The position numbers and the translations under genes are program-made. A stretch of 64,000 nucleotides of DNA from Sipunculus nudus. Lineage: Eukaryota; Annelida; Sipuncula; Golfingiida; Sipunculidae. Positions 51,471-61,459 of this stretch are shown here, piece by piece; within the stretch, counting starts at the first letter, position 1, and every line of letters begins with the position of its first letter. The notes beneath the pieces were generated by a model. That model was given only the letters and a program-made list of their open reading frames with translations, was not told where the DNA came from and searched no databases. Location of the stretch: NCBI GenBank assembly GCA_026874595.1, contig CM049307.1, positions 21,495,079 to 21,559,078 on the forward strand, given 5' to 3'.

Positions 51471-52300
51471 TTACTTGAACCTAATATCAACGGATCACGT
51501 AGTCGTGACGAGCATAAATTTTCTTATGGAGACAAAAAAAAAATCAGATTCTGTAACACTAGGCAGCGTGAAATGTCTGGGGAATGAATAAAGAAGTCGG
51601 TGTTTTTTTTGTTAACAAATAATTATAATTTATTCTTAAACTATCCTAACATAACAATACACTAAATCAATACAATTACACAGTATAACAACAGTATAAC
51701 AGTAAATCAATACAAGTATTTAAATAAAGTGTACAGTACCTTGATACTACCACTGTCACAGCGACAACAAGTCCTTTAAAGCATATAATCCAGATGAACA
51801 GTTCACATAAATCTTCTCAGAGAATAACAGTCCAGTTCAATTACAAGATCAATTTGTCGTAATCCAAAAGTAATGTTCTGGTTAGAATCCAGAAATTTAA
51901 CTGAAGCCTATACAAGATCCGCACTTATCGGAAAAGGTCCACCAACTGATTTACACTCTTCTGTGTCCGCTGGAATATATCTCTCCCCTCTCCCGGATCT
52001 AAAACACGGCCCCTTATTTATAACTTTTCACCTCCAGCCGAGAACTTACCATTTCCCGAACAATCCAAAGAACCAAATAGTACACACGTTACATGAAACA
52101 TCTAGAACAACGAACACTGTGTTTCTATATATCAGAGTTCACACGTGGGCCGGCCCGGCTCGGCCAGGCGAGAAAGCCCCAGACTAGCATGACCGCTGTT
52201 TACACGTAAGACCCCACGCGTGGGCCAGGCTAAGCCGCCGTAGCAACGGCCAATGCTAGCGATGCACAACACATGTAAGACTGCTGGATACAATAAAAGA
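51469..52300 (-). mobile_element. 5' LTR of the Gmr1-like element
   Basis: Adjoins the protease/integrase remnant and shares with the LTR at 37085 the 'gatcacgta.tcgtgacgagca', 'actaggcagcgtgaaatgtct' and 'ttgttaacaaataattataatttattctta' blocks. On the minus strand, 'gttataaataaggggccgtgttttag' (about 51999-52024) gives a TATA box. The outer end is uncertain because the sequence merges into the motif-rich foldback region; a 'catgtaaca' at 52354-52362 is an alternative end. Confidence 0.75.
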
Positions 52301-52542
52301 GACATATGGAAAACCATGCATATGCATACTGTAATAAAAACGACCAAAAGTGCATGTAACAACGGCCCATAATGTAATAAAAAACTGCCCATATTGTAAT
52401 AACCATACCCTGCCAATGTTGTAATAAAACTGCAAATGAGTAAAACGGCCCATATTGTAATAAAATCGCAGGTGAGTAAAACGGCATATAATTTTATAAT
52501 TCAAATTTAATGCAATTTAACGTTGACAATTTAAATATTTAC

Positions 52543-52547
<5 letters not shown>

Positions 52548-52603
<56 letters not shown>
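52548..52603. repeat. TA microsatellite
   Basis: Uninterrupted TA tract inside the foldback region. Confidence 0.95.
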
Positions 52604-52605
<2 letters not shown>

Positions 52606-52749
52606 TATTGTAGAATGGTGGCGTCTGTATAAAAACCAACAAAAACACGTATTAAATATAATTTTGGTTCGCTGAAAACACTTTAATATTTCCCCTGGGT
52701 ACATTTCTTTGATTTAATTAAGCGCCTAAGTCCATTAAAGCTAATATAG

Positions 52750-52751
<2 letters not shown>

Positions 52752-52809
<58 letters not shown>
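52752..52809. repeat. TA microsatellite
   Basis: Second TA tract, about 150 bases after the first. Confidence 0.95.
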
Positions 52810-52812
<3 letters not shown>

Positions 52813-53270
52813 CAATTTGTCCAGTGTCAATCCACGGACTGACTGCAATCGATTAGAATGCGGGAGATCCTTTTATCTTATATTCTATGGTATGACAAAA
52901 AATCAGTTAAAAATAAAAGTTTTTTTGACACATATATGCATAGGGTCTCGGATAAGGTTTAACTCAGTAGTATAAAATAACATTATTTCAAAGCTTTTGT
53001 TAGACCTATCTTGTTATGTTATAATGGAGCACTGTAAGGCTGAAGCTTATTTAGTCTACCTAAAGGATCAACGAGCAACTATAATGACCAAAAAGACAAC
53101 CGAAGCCACAATCTGAGCCATGGAGAGTGCCGCCCAGAAATAATTACAACTATTTGTACAATCCATGTAAAACCAGATGTTTGCAATCGCCGAGTGATGG
53201 CAATGGAAGCCTCCCTTAGCCTTGTTTACCCTACCCACCACCCTACCCCCACCAATCATGGTCTTACATT

Positions 53271-53303
53271 CCCCCCCCCCCCCCGGGGGTGGGGGGGGGG
53301 GGG
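53271..53303. repeat. C14-G5-T-G13 hairpin-forming tract
   Basis: A run of 14 C is followed directly by GGGGG, T and 13 G. The tract can fold on itself, and the G part could form a quadruplex. The exact length may be unreliable in assembly. Confidence 0.9.
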
Positions 53304-54045
53304 ATAACATCATGGTTATAACCTCATGGGTTGTAACAATGGTCAATATTGTAGTAGAAATGGCCTATATTGTTGTACAAACAGCTAATATTATAGTAAT
53401 GGCTAATACAGTAATAATAAATGAATAACATTGTTATATCTTTACCTCATCTTTACTGTAATCAGCATTGGGGAGGAGGCTAAAAGGCCGATATTGCATG
53501 TAAAAATGAAGTTAAGACGATTTTAATTAAATTCATGTCAAATTTACGTGTATAACATAAATGTTGATTGTTTCACTGGATTTGCATTATGACTGCATCT
53601 CTTATACAGATAGGGAACCAAAATGACACTCATTTACAAGGTATTCTCAACGGACATATGGTCTGTTAGATTTGTGATTCATCCTTGAGCTTAATCATGT
53701 GTTATTACAATATGGGCCGTTTTTCCCACTTCCCGTTTTTTATTAAAATATCGATACAGTAAGATATTACAATATGGGTCGTTTTTATTACAAAGTGGGC
53801 CGTTATTACAATATGGGCCGTTTTTATTACGTTATCGGCCGTTATTCAAGTGAGGGCCAGTTATATTACAATATAAGCAGGATATTATTATATTATGAGT
53901 CGATTTTATTACAATATTTGTCGTTTTACCCACTTGCAATTTTATAACAATATGGGCAGGGTATGGTTATTAAAATATGAGCCGTTTTTTATTACACTAT
54001 GGGCTGGTTATTACATTATGGGCCGGTAATTACATTATGGGTCGT

Positions 54046-56290
54046 AACAAATGCATTTTTTTATTTATTCAAATCAGGATTCAAGAAAAGATGGGGATGA
54101 AATAAGTCATACCCAAGTGGCTGAAAAGATGGAATCGTCCCTTACCCAGTTTCCAACTTTTCAGTTTTACAGATTTTTCTATGTTCCAAAAGTCTACCAT
54201 GTTCAAGCATTTCTTAACGGAGGTACTGGGGGCGGGGGGGGGGGGGGGGGGAATTGTTACATCCTGCTTTCTAGTTCATCGTCCTGACAGCAGGACCACA
54301 TCCCCCTAAGTCTTCGTGTCACATACGCCCTTCAACTATAATATTACGTTCCGTCAAATGAAGCAAATGAAGCTATGTACATATCATCAGCTCATGAGAT
54401 GAGATCCAATGTCTAATTTATTCAATTGATAGTCTTTACTGTGACCTTCTCCTTCAATTACCTCTAAGGAAATGAACATTTCAGTCTAAGGCCATGAGAA
54501 TGTTACCACACTTCTGCCATAATACAAGCCTTTCTGTAACAGTGCGTGTCCCATTACCTCCTGAAAGCCCCCTCTAGGGTACGCCTGGAGGCGTGCTTTC
54601 ATGTCTCGTCTCACAAGAGACGCAGTGACCTGCATCTTAAGTCTTAACGCAAAGGGATCCAGCAGGCATAATAAGACCCAGGTGGCTCTAAATCGAAAAC
54701 GACGTTTAAGTTTAGATGGCAAGTGCCGACAGACAATGTAACTACCCTTATATAAACGTCGAGACCGGTCTGACATTGCACGTAGCCGCTTTAATCTGCT
54801 GCCTTTGCTTTACCCTTGGTGTATTAACAATCAGGGACAAAGAGGAGTAAATGTCTGGACCATGCCCGGTGTTCTAATTGTTAACGCGAGAATCGGGGAA
54901 CATTTTAATGGGACAAAACATGTAAAAGATATAAGTAAATTTGCAAACAGAATAACAGAGAGACTGTTAGGTGACACTGAACAAGTGTGTACTTTTGACA
55001 CATGAAAAGCGTGGGTTGCAGATGCACGTTTTAATGTTTAACTGCAGGTAAACAATATAACAAACTCCAATAAAATAACATTTTTGCATTTATTATAATA
55101 TTTAATGATATATTAAAAGTATTTAATATATTTATATTAAATGTAATATTATTATTGGTAATATTTATAATAACGAGTTGTTGTATAATGGTTAAAAATA
55201 TGTTCATTTAGCCTATTTTTTCTAAAAAAAAAAAAAAAAACAAGAAACCCATTCAAATTGTCATATAATTTTTTTTTCGGGGAATAAATTGATAAAGTAT
55301 CGACTTATTAACAACAACCGAGGCTTTAAAGAAAATTTTATGATTTGAATGGAGGATTAAACTCGGCTTGTTTATTCCTATGAAATATGAAGACCGTGAC
55401 CGATATGCTCTAAATACCTTGTCGGCAGTATGTACGGTTAAATGGTACTTTGAGATGAAAAAGAAAAATATCAAATTACCTTCCCATGCCATCAAGCCTG
55501 GCATGATTTTCCTGTCGCCTAACCAATTCTTGCTTTAACATCGTCTGCATGCTTGGTTCTACTACCATGCGCTGCCACAAGACCGAGGTGTATCGCAATG
55601 TGCATTGCGTTTGAAACCCGGTATACCCCGCTTTCATTGCATTCTTGAAGTATTATATGGCTTTCCTTATCCATGTTTTAGTTATACTTCTAACTTCAGT
55701 GACAAGATTGGTTACTTTGTTACAGTTTGTTGTTACCTGGTTGGTTGTTATGCCTAGATTTTGATTAAATTTTTTGGGGAACTACGGTTAAACCGAGTAT
55801 AAATTTATTGAAGTTCGGAAGTAATCTGGATTAAGATTATACGCATTTTTCAGATATTCCTCATATTGTGATATAATAAAAGTATTTTGTTAATCATGGC
55901 TGGCCGATTCCAGATCCATCATTTGAATAGGAGAGTCCTCTGTTCAAGCGAGCAGACCTCGACTGTGATCCAACCAAAAGATCTTTAAACCGTCCTCATC
56001 TTGAAAAGGATGCTGTGGCCTTAAATAGACGCCGGTCTTGTTAACAGGCCTGGTGTCAGATTAGTTTCCATGTTTGCCACTAGATGTATTTTCCCTTCAT
56101 TATAATTGGTGTATTTACCGGTCAACATGACCATAGATTGTTATATGAATTTTGGTTTGTGTTGTATTGATTATATGTTTAATCCCTCTTAGACTATAAA
56201 TCATTTTATCTTACGTGGATGCTCGTTTCCATGAGGGACACCATATATTCCTGATTCGTCCATTATTTTTTTTTCTCCTCTTTGTTGTAT
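54046..56290. other. No gene recognised
   Basis: Contains a G-run at 54234-54251 and an A-run at 55226-55241. 'ccttaaatagacgccggtcttgtt' (56020-56043) recurs at 59663-59690, marking a dispersed repeat. The 96-codon minus frame at 54486-54776 has no recognisable domain. Confidence 0.5.
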
Positions 56291-57239
56291 CTCAGTAGCA
56301 TAAATATTAATTTTCATGATTAATATTCAATTGAGTCTTTTTCATCATCGATACCACCTTTGTTTATTCTCTCAATCAACACATTTTTTTCCTTTGGATT
56401 TAAGTACATTTTCTTAATTACAGACTGTATATTCAAATGAAAATACAAGTCACGCAACACATATTTCACAATATCGTTATATTTTATCAGCAGTGCATTT
56501 ATCTTTGCGTTCATCTGTGCCTTAAAAATTGCATATGAAACGATACTGATATAATTGTAAATTAATAAAATATTTCTATTTAGCCCAATTGATATTTTGT
56601 AACCCAACATCAAATGTTTCCAACCTATACTTACTTTTAACGCACGATTTATAACTGACCAAATCGGCTTCACTGTTTAACAGAAAAAAAGCATATGGGA
56701 AACATCATCCAGAACCCCACACAAATCAGTGTTGCTTTGCACTGTTATCCCATTTTGCTTGTTTAGCGCTGCATGGGATTAAGTTATTTAATAATATAAG
56801 GTTAAATTCTGCAATTTTTCGGTATGGAAATTTTTCGACCTTTACTTTGTAAATAGTACTCCATGGTATTATGTAATCTATGTCAAAAATTTTCTTCAAT
56901 TTTGTGTGTGAAATTGGCAAATGAAATTTTTTATTTATCAATAAATCATAGAAAAAATGTTGTTTTTGTTTATCAATGTTAACGGTTTTATTACCTGTAA
57001 ATATTTAAATTTCGTTTTTAGTGCTCAATTTAGCCGTTTCGACCTCTGTATTAATATATTTAAATATTTTTTTTCAACATATTTTTAAGAATAGAATATT
57101 CAATAATCCAGTTTCTAGTATTTTTAAGTCTATTCAGAACTTCTTTCTCTGAAATGAACTTTGAATTTATTATTAAGTCATGAAGGCGTGTTATATTTGC
57201 GCTAACCCATGCTTTAAAAAGAAGGGGCTTTCCTTTATA

Positions 57240-57839
57240 TTAAATGTTTTTATTTCCCCAAATGAACTGGCTTAATATTTTATCTGGTGTCATTTTACTG
57301 AATGGAAGTAGTTTCATACAGTTATTATAACTAAAAATCATCTGTCTATAAAAAAGTGGTAAATAGGCAAAATCCTGTAATTCTTTCTCGTTTGTAAAAT
57401 TTGTCTGTAACACTGTTGTTATGTCGAGACCAATCTGAATAAGAAAAAAACGTAGAAAGCAAGATGCTTTGTACTTATTTTGTAATATTCTTGGAATCCA
57501 AGCACTTTTTGCGGCTTGGACTATAGATTCTATATCGGGCATTTTCAGTCCACCTTGGTCATACGTGCCTATAAGAGTTTTTCTTTTAATTCGATCACTA
57601 GACTTCCATATATACTTATACATAATCCTTTCTATTTTACGTAGTTCATCTGTATTAATTTCTAATACCGAAGCTTTAAGAAGTAGTTGTGATATTATAC
57701 CAAGAGATTTTAAAATTAGAATTTTCCCGAAAATAGAAAGGTTTCTTTTCTTCCAAGTATTTATTATTTTGATTAACTTATTTATGGCTTCGTCCCAATT
57801 CTTTTGTAACGCCAAGGTTTGATCCGTTGAAATATACAC
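57240..57839 (-). pseudogene. LINE post-RT segment (199 open codons)
   Basis: This is the longest open frame in the window. It holds the region after the polymerase palm of L1/Tx1-type ORF2: 'INTWKKRNLSIFGKILILKS', 'MYKYIWKSSDRIKRKTLIG', 'DQGGLKMPDI'. It is part of the LINE at 56320-58480 and is separated from the RT by a stop and a short frame break at about 57850. Confidence 0.85.
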
Positions 57840-57857
57840 CCCCAGGTATTTTACTGG

Positions 57858-58470
57858 TTATTCTGTCCATTTGATTTCATAGATGTTAATAGGGGTATTT
57901 TCTTTTAAACCTAACCATAATCCTATACAATTTTTGAGATTGAGCTGTAGACCTGATACTTTTCCAAATTGTTTTACCTCTTCTAATGAACTATGTATGG
58001 AGCTTTGATCTGTGACTGCAATAGTTGTGTCGTCCGCATACTGTGATAATTTCACAATTTCACCATTTATCGTAAATCCATGTATATCATTATTATTTCT
58101 TATCCTAATGGCCATAAACTCAACTGCTATAATAAAAAGCAATGCCGAAACTGGGCACCCTTGTCTTATTCCGCGTTGCATAATTTTATTGGAGAAATCC
58201 AGCCATTGTTTTTTATACAGAATTCAGGTTTTTTTGTAAAATATTTTTATCCATCGTAAAAAATAATTTCCAAAATTAAAATACTTTAATGCAGTAAACA
58301 TGAATTCCCATTCCAAGGTGTCAAAAGCTTTGGAGAAATCGAGCTGAATTAAAGCACCTTCGTTATTACATGATTTTGTATAATTAATAATGTCCTGAGC
58401 TAAACGTATATTGTTACCAATATATGATATGATTCGTCCATTATGATTAAAGCCGATCACCGATCCTAAT
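57858..58470 (-). pseudogene. LINE reverse transcriptase remnant (second copy)
   Basis: Carries both catalytic Asp motifs: 'IQLDFSKAFDTLEW' and YADDTT. One frame break separates them near 58200 (a T-rich slip), and a stop lies at 57857. The palm is otherwise well preserved, suggesting a younger insertion than the copy at 40.8 kb. Confidence 0.88.
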
Positions 58471-58857
58471 AAACGATATAAAAATACGTCAGCAGTGAGA
58501 AGGCTAACACAATCACTGCTTTCAAGCAAGATGAAAATAGTACCGCTTGAAACAGGCGGTAAAACTTGGTACGGTGAAAGTCGGATGGTTGGACAGAACT
58601 GTTCAAATACGTTTTGGCACACATTTCTTCTGTAGCATGGAGACACCAGCTGATGGTGTCGACCGGTACCATTTGTAGCTACTGTCAAGACAAATTATGC
58701 TCCTTGCTTTCATTTTTAGCGCTTTTAAATGCGTCCCACTGTTACCAAAACCACGCTTCTGATATAATCTTTAAAGTTAAAAATAGTATTTACTCTTGTC
58801 CACAACTATATTTTCAGTGATATTTCCGACAGTAAATGTCACATACCAGTATATACC

Positions 58858-59222
58858 AGTTTGGAAACACTTGAATACGCTGTGTCGAGCTGTAAAAGTC
58901 GAGTGGAAAGTGACATGAAATTGGCCAACGCTGTGCCGTTATAAAGAAACAACGCGTTGTATTTCGATGGAACGCATAGTAAAAGTTATATGCGGTGAAC
59001 AGTTAATGGAAGAGCCACCCCGTGTTCAGTATATGAAAGGCCAGAAACGCTTGATTACGATGTGTCGAGCTGAATCAGTTAAAATATTTAACGAGAGGAA
59101 AGTGTCGTGAAAAAGAATTACGCTGTGCCGTTATAAGGACCAAACCCCCGTATTTCGATGGAACAAATGCTACCAGTTGTACGTGGAGAACAGTAAATGG
59201 AAGAGCCGCCCCGTGTTCAGAG
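58858..59222. repeat. Two-copy tandem repeat, about 183-base unit
   Basis: 'ggaaacacttgaatacgctgtgtcgagctg' (58862) and 'agaaacgcttgattacgatgtgtcgagctg' (59043) start two aligned copies. Both continue with 'aaagtg.c.tgaaa', 'acgctgtgccgttataa', 'gtatttcgatggaac' and 'ggaagagcc.ccccgtgttcag'. There is no coding frame. Confidence 0.9.
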
Positions 59223-59746
59223 GGGAAACAATGTTACCAAGTTCAAGGGGTGTAAAATAAATGGAACAGCCACATAAAACACCTGGGTACCTGGTTTCGA
59301 GGGGCCCGCGCGGACAGATTCTTGTGGACAACTGCAATCTCTCGCTGTGATGCTCCGTTAATTCTTATTATGGTGCGTGATTGTGTTGTTATGGGTTCAT
59401 AACTGAAATGAGATTTCATGAGTATGGAGCCCGGGTCATCTGGTGTGTAATTCTCAGCCTTGCACCAAGGCAAGTGATTGTGGAGATTGCACGTGTCCCA
59501 TATACCTAAAGCATCTAAGGAAAATTCGTAAACACAATCCGTGTACCGGTGATGTTTTCAAGTGTGTCAGTGATTACGACCGGCGGGTTCATTGTTTCGA
59601 CGTTTTCTATTTTAAGTTTGTCTGACGAGCCTGATAATGTATTTTGTAATAAACACCGGCCTTAAATAGAAGCCGGCCTTGTTTAGACGCCGGGTTAAAG
59701 CAGGGTCTGAAAAAAATAAACGTCCGGGCGTCTGTTCAAGGAAATA

Positions 59747-59748
<2 letters not shown>
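59223..59748. other. No gene recognised
   Basis: A short Cys-rich frame at 59443-59625 lacks an ATG start and a signal peptide. 59640-59720 contains the dispersed 'ccttaaatagaagccggccttgtt' motif shared with about 56020. Confidence 0.45.

Positions 59749-59801
<53 letters not shown>
59749..59801. repeat. TA microsatellite
   Basis: Uninterrupted AT tract, followed after 18 bases by a palindromic block. Confidence 0.95.
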
Positions 59802-59802
<1 letters not shown>

Positions 59803-59819
59803 CAGTCAATGTGTATAAT

Positions 59820-59899
59820 CAGTCAATTTGTTAAATGCCTGAAATTTTCTGTTAATTTACAAAGTTCCTTATTCACTCAGGCAATTTATAAAATGACTG
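59820..59899. repeat. Palindromic block, copy 1
   Basis: CAGTCAATTTGTTAAATGCC at the left and GGCAATTTATAAAATGACTG at the right are imperfect inverted arms around a 40-base loop. A tighter copy lies at 61316. Confidence 0.75.
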
Positions 59900-59901
59900 A
59901 A

Positions 59902-61300
59902 TATTAAGGCCTGTTTCTTCTTTCTAGGCTGTTTATGGAGAATACTGATAAAATAATTAAATACAATGCAGGTGAGGGGTAACCAGAATCCAGAATCGTA
60001 TAGTTGAAATTCTGCATGCACACTGTTATAACATAATGAAATATGCAAACTCTTCCAAACTCCTATGACTACTTTCTGCTTATATAAGAACTAGAATCAA
60101 GTCAAATTGAAGAATTTGATTGAATAAAATTTAAAAATTTGCAATAAAATGTGAAATTTATGATGAAGAATCGCAAAGCATAACCACAGTTACTTAGTTG
60201 ATAATATCGAATACATGGGTGATATGATAATATATGATAAATATGATATATTTATATAAAGCCTCTATCCACAAATAGTGCACTAGTTCGTTATTTAAAA
60301 TGCAATGACAGATATATTTTAAGTACCGGTAGTGAGATGGGACAGATAAAATTAATTAGATTTGATATATGCTATATGATATGCTTAAATGAGTCATAAA
60401 AGGTTGGGTTTAATCACAATTACTGACTGTAACCTTTTGTTACATTTAATGAGTTTACCATCTGCATTTTCTGAGTGGAGCCAAACTGTGATGGCTTGGC
60501 ATTTTGAGCAGTCAACTTTTCCGAAAGATTTTGACATACCATATTACCTGCTCTCACCCCTATCCCAATATTGCAATATAAAAGAAATGTTTTTTTTATA
60601 TAAATATAGGCTCTAATTTCATTCCGTAAAATATGAGTTATTGATAAAAAAGTGTGATCGTTTCCTGAAATATTAATGAAGTGTAATATTTCAGAAATAA
60701 GGTAAATTTATAACGATGACTTACAATTTGGCCTGATTCACCCGTTTCAATGAGATTGTGAAATCCAGACATTATAGCACAAATTAATTAATTCACGAAG
60801 CTTTTGTCAATTCAAAGACTATTTTTATTGTGAAATAACCAGCGGCGGATCAAAAGGGGTGGTGGTTGTGTTCTCAGGGAATGTTTGCCCCCTAAGTATA
60901 TGAGGTCCAACACTTTTATATGTTTTTTAAGCGAGAATATTCCCCGTTATTTGTACAAACTGCTTCTACAGGAAATTTTGAAAGACAGTTGAAACAATAT
61001 TCACACAATGAGTGAGGAGGACAAAACTCGCACACCCACTCCCAGAGAGAAAAAGGAAATTCCATCCCTGAGACAGCAACTCCTATCCTATGATTACATG
61101 ATTATTTCTCAAGGACAAAAATTAAGCCAATGGACACTTTTGATTGTATAAAACATTAAAATATGCAATAATATGATGTATAATATATTAAAATATTTTA
61201 AGACTAAGGTTGATTAAATTGATGAAATGTCATTTAAACCTTTCTTACTGTATAAAAATAGTATTTCTTTCCTTTTACATTATAATCAATGTATCAAATA
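59902..61300. other. No gene recognised
   Basis: Only short frames are present. 'cagcggcggatcaaaaggggtgg' at 60841-60863 resembles a hAT-type MITE end. Confidence 0.45.
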
Positions 61301-61315
61301 AACTGACAGAAATTT

Positions 61316-61365
61316 CAGTCAATTTGTAAATGCCTGAAAATTCCGGGCAATTTACAAATTGACTG
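61316..61365. repeat. Palindromic block, copy 2
   Basis: The arms CAGTCAATTTGTAAATGCC and GGGCAATTTACAAATTGACTG pair with one gap around a 10-base loop. It lies 26 bases before another TA-rich tract, as copy 1 lies beside one. Confidence 0.85.
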
Positions 61366-61380
61366 GTTAAACTCATTGAA

Positions 61381-61410
61381 TGTAACACAAACACACACAC
61401 ATATATATAT

Positions 61411-61456
<46 letters not shown>
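61381..61456. repeat. CA/TA microsatellite
   Basis: A short (AC)n run, then (TA)n to 61456. Confidence 0.9.

Positions 61457-61459
<3 letters not shown>

Larger units (their letters stand above)
52345..54045. repeat. Foldback region of repeated 'gcccatattgtaataaaa' motifs
   Basis: The left arm (about 52345-52490) contains 'cggcccataatgtaataaaaaactgcccatattgtaataaccataccctgcc'. Its reverse complement occurs at about 53890-54000 with high similarity, including the 'accataccctgcc' segment. Further motif copies fill 53700-53890, and a third, weaker cluster lies at 53310-53410. Two TA tracts and a C/G hairpin lie between the arms. Overlapping minus frames at 52132-52504 are produced by the motif. 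Confidence 0.8.
56320..58480 (-). mobile_element. L1/Tx1-like LINE, minus strand, 5' truncated
   Basis: The reverse transcriptase (57858-58450) shows 'GFNHNGRIISYIGNNIRL', 'ALIQLDFSKAFDTLEW', 'GIRQGCPVSALLF' and the catalytic YADD at 58029-58040. It continues into 'WKKRNLSIFGKILILKSLGI' and 'IWKSSDRIKRKTLIGTYDQGGLKMPDI' (57240-57839). Thumb-to-C-terminal segments follow at 56320-56941, including 'EFNLILLNNLIPC'. It belongs to the same broad clade as the 40.8 kb copy but is clearly diverged. The endonuclease was not found above 58480, where unrelated sequence joins. Confidence 0.87.

Noticed and set aside
52132-52504. Three overlapping minus frames with repeated FYYNMG-type sequence
   Set aside because: They come from the repeated 'cccatattgtaataaaa' motif, not from a protein-coding gene.
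54486-54776. 96-codon minus frame rich in Arg/Leu
   Set aside because: No known domain, and no second exon or repeat family that would support it.
59443-59625. Short Cys-rich frame that might suggest a secreted peptide
   Set aside because: No ATG start, no signal peptide and no regular Cys spacing. A dispersed repeat follows immediately.
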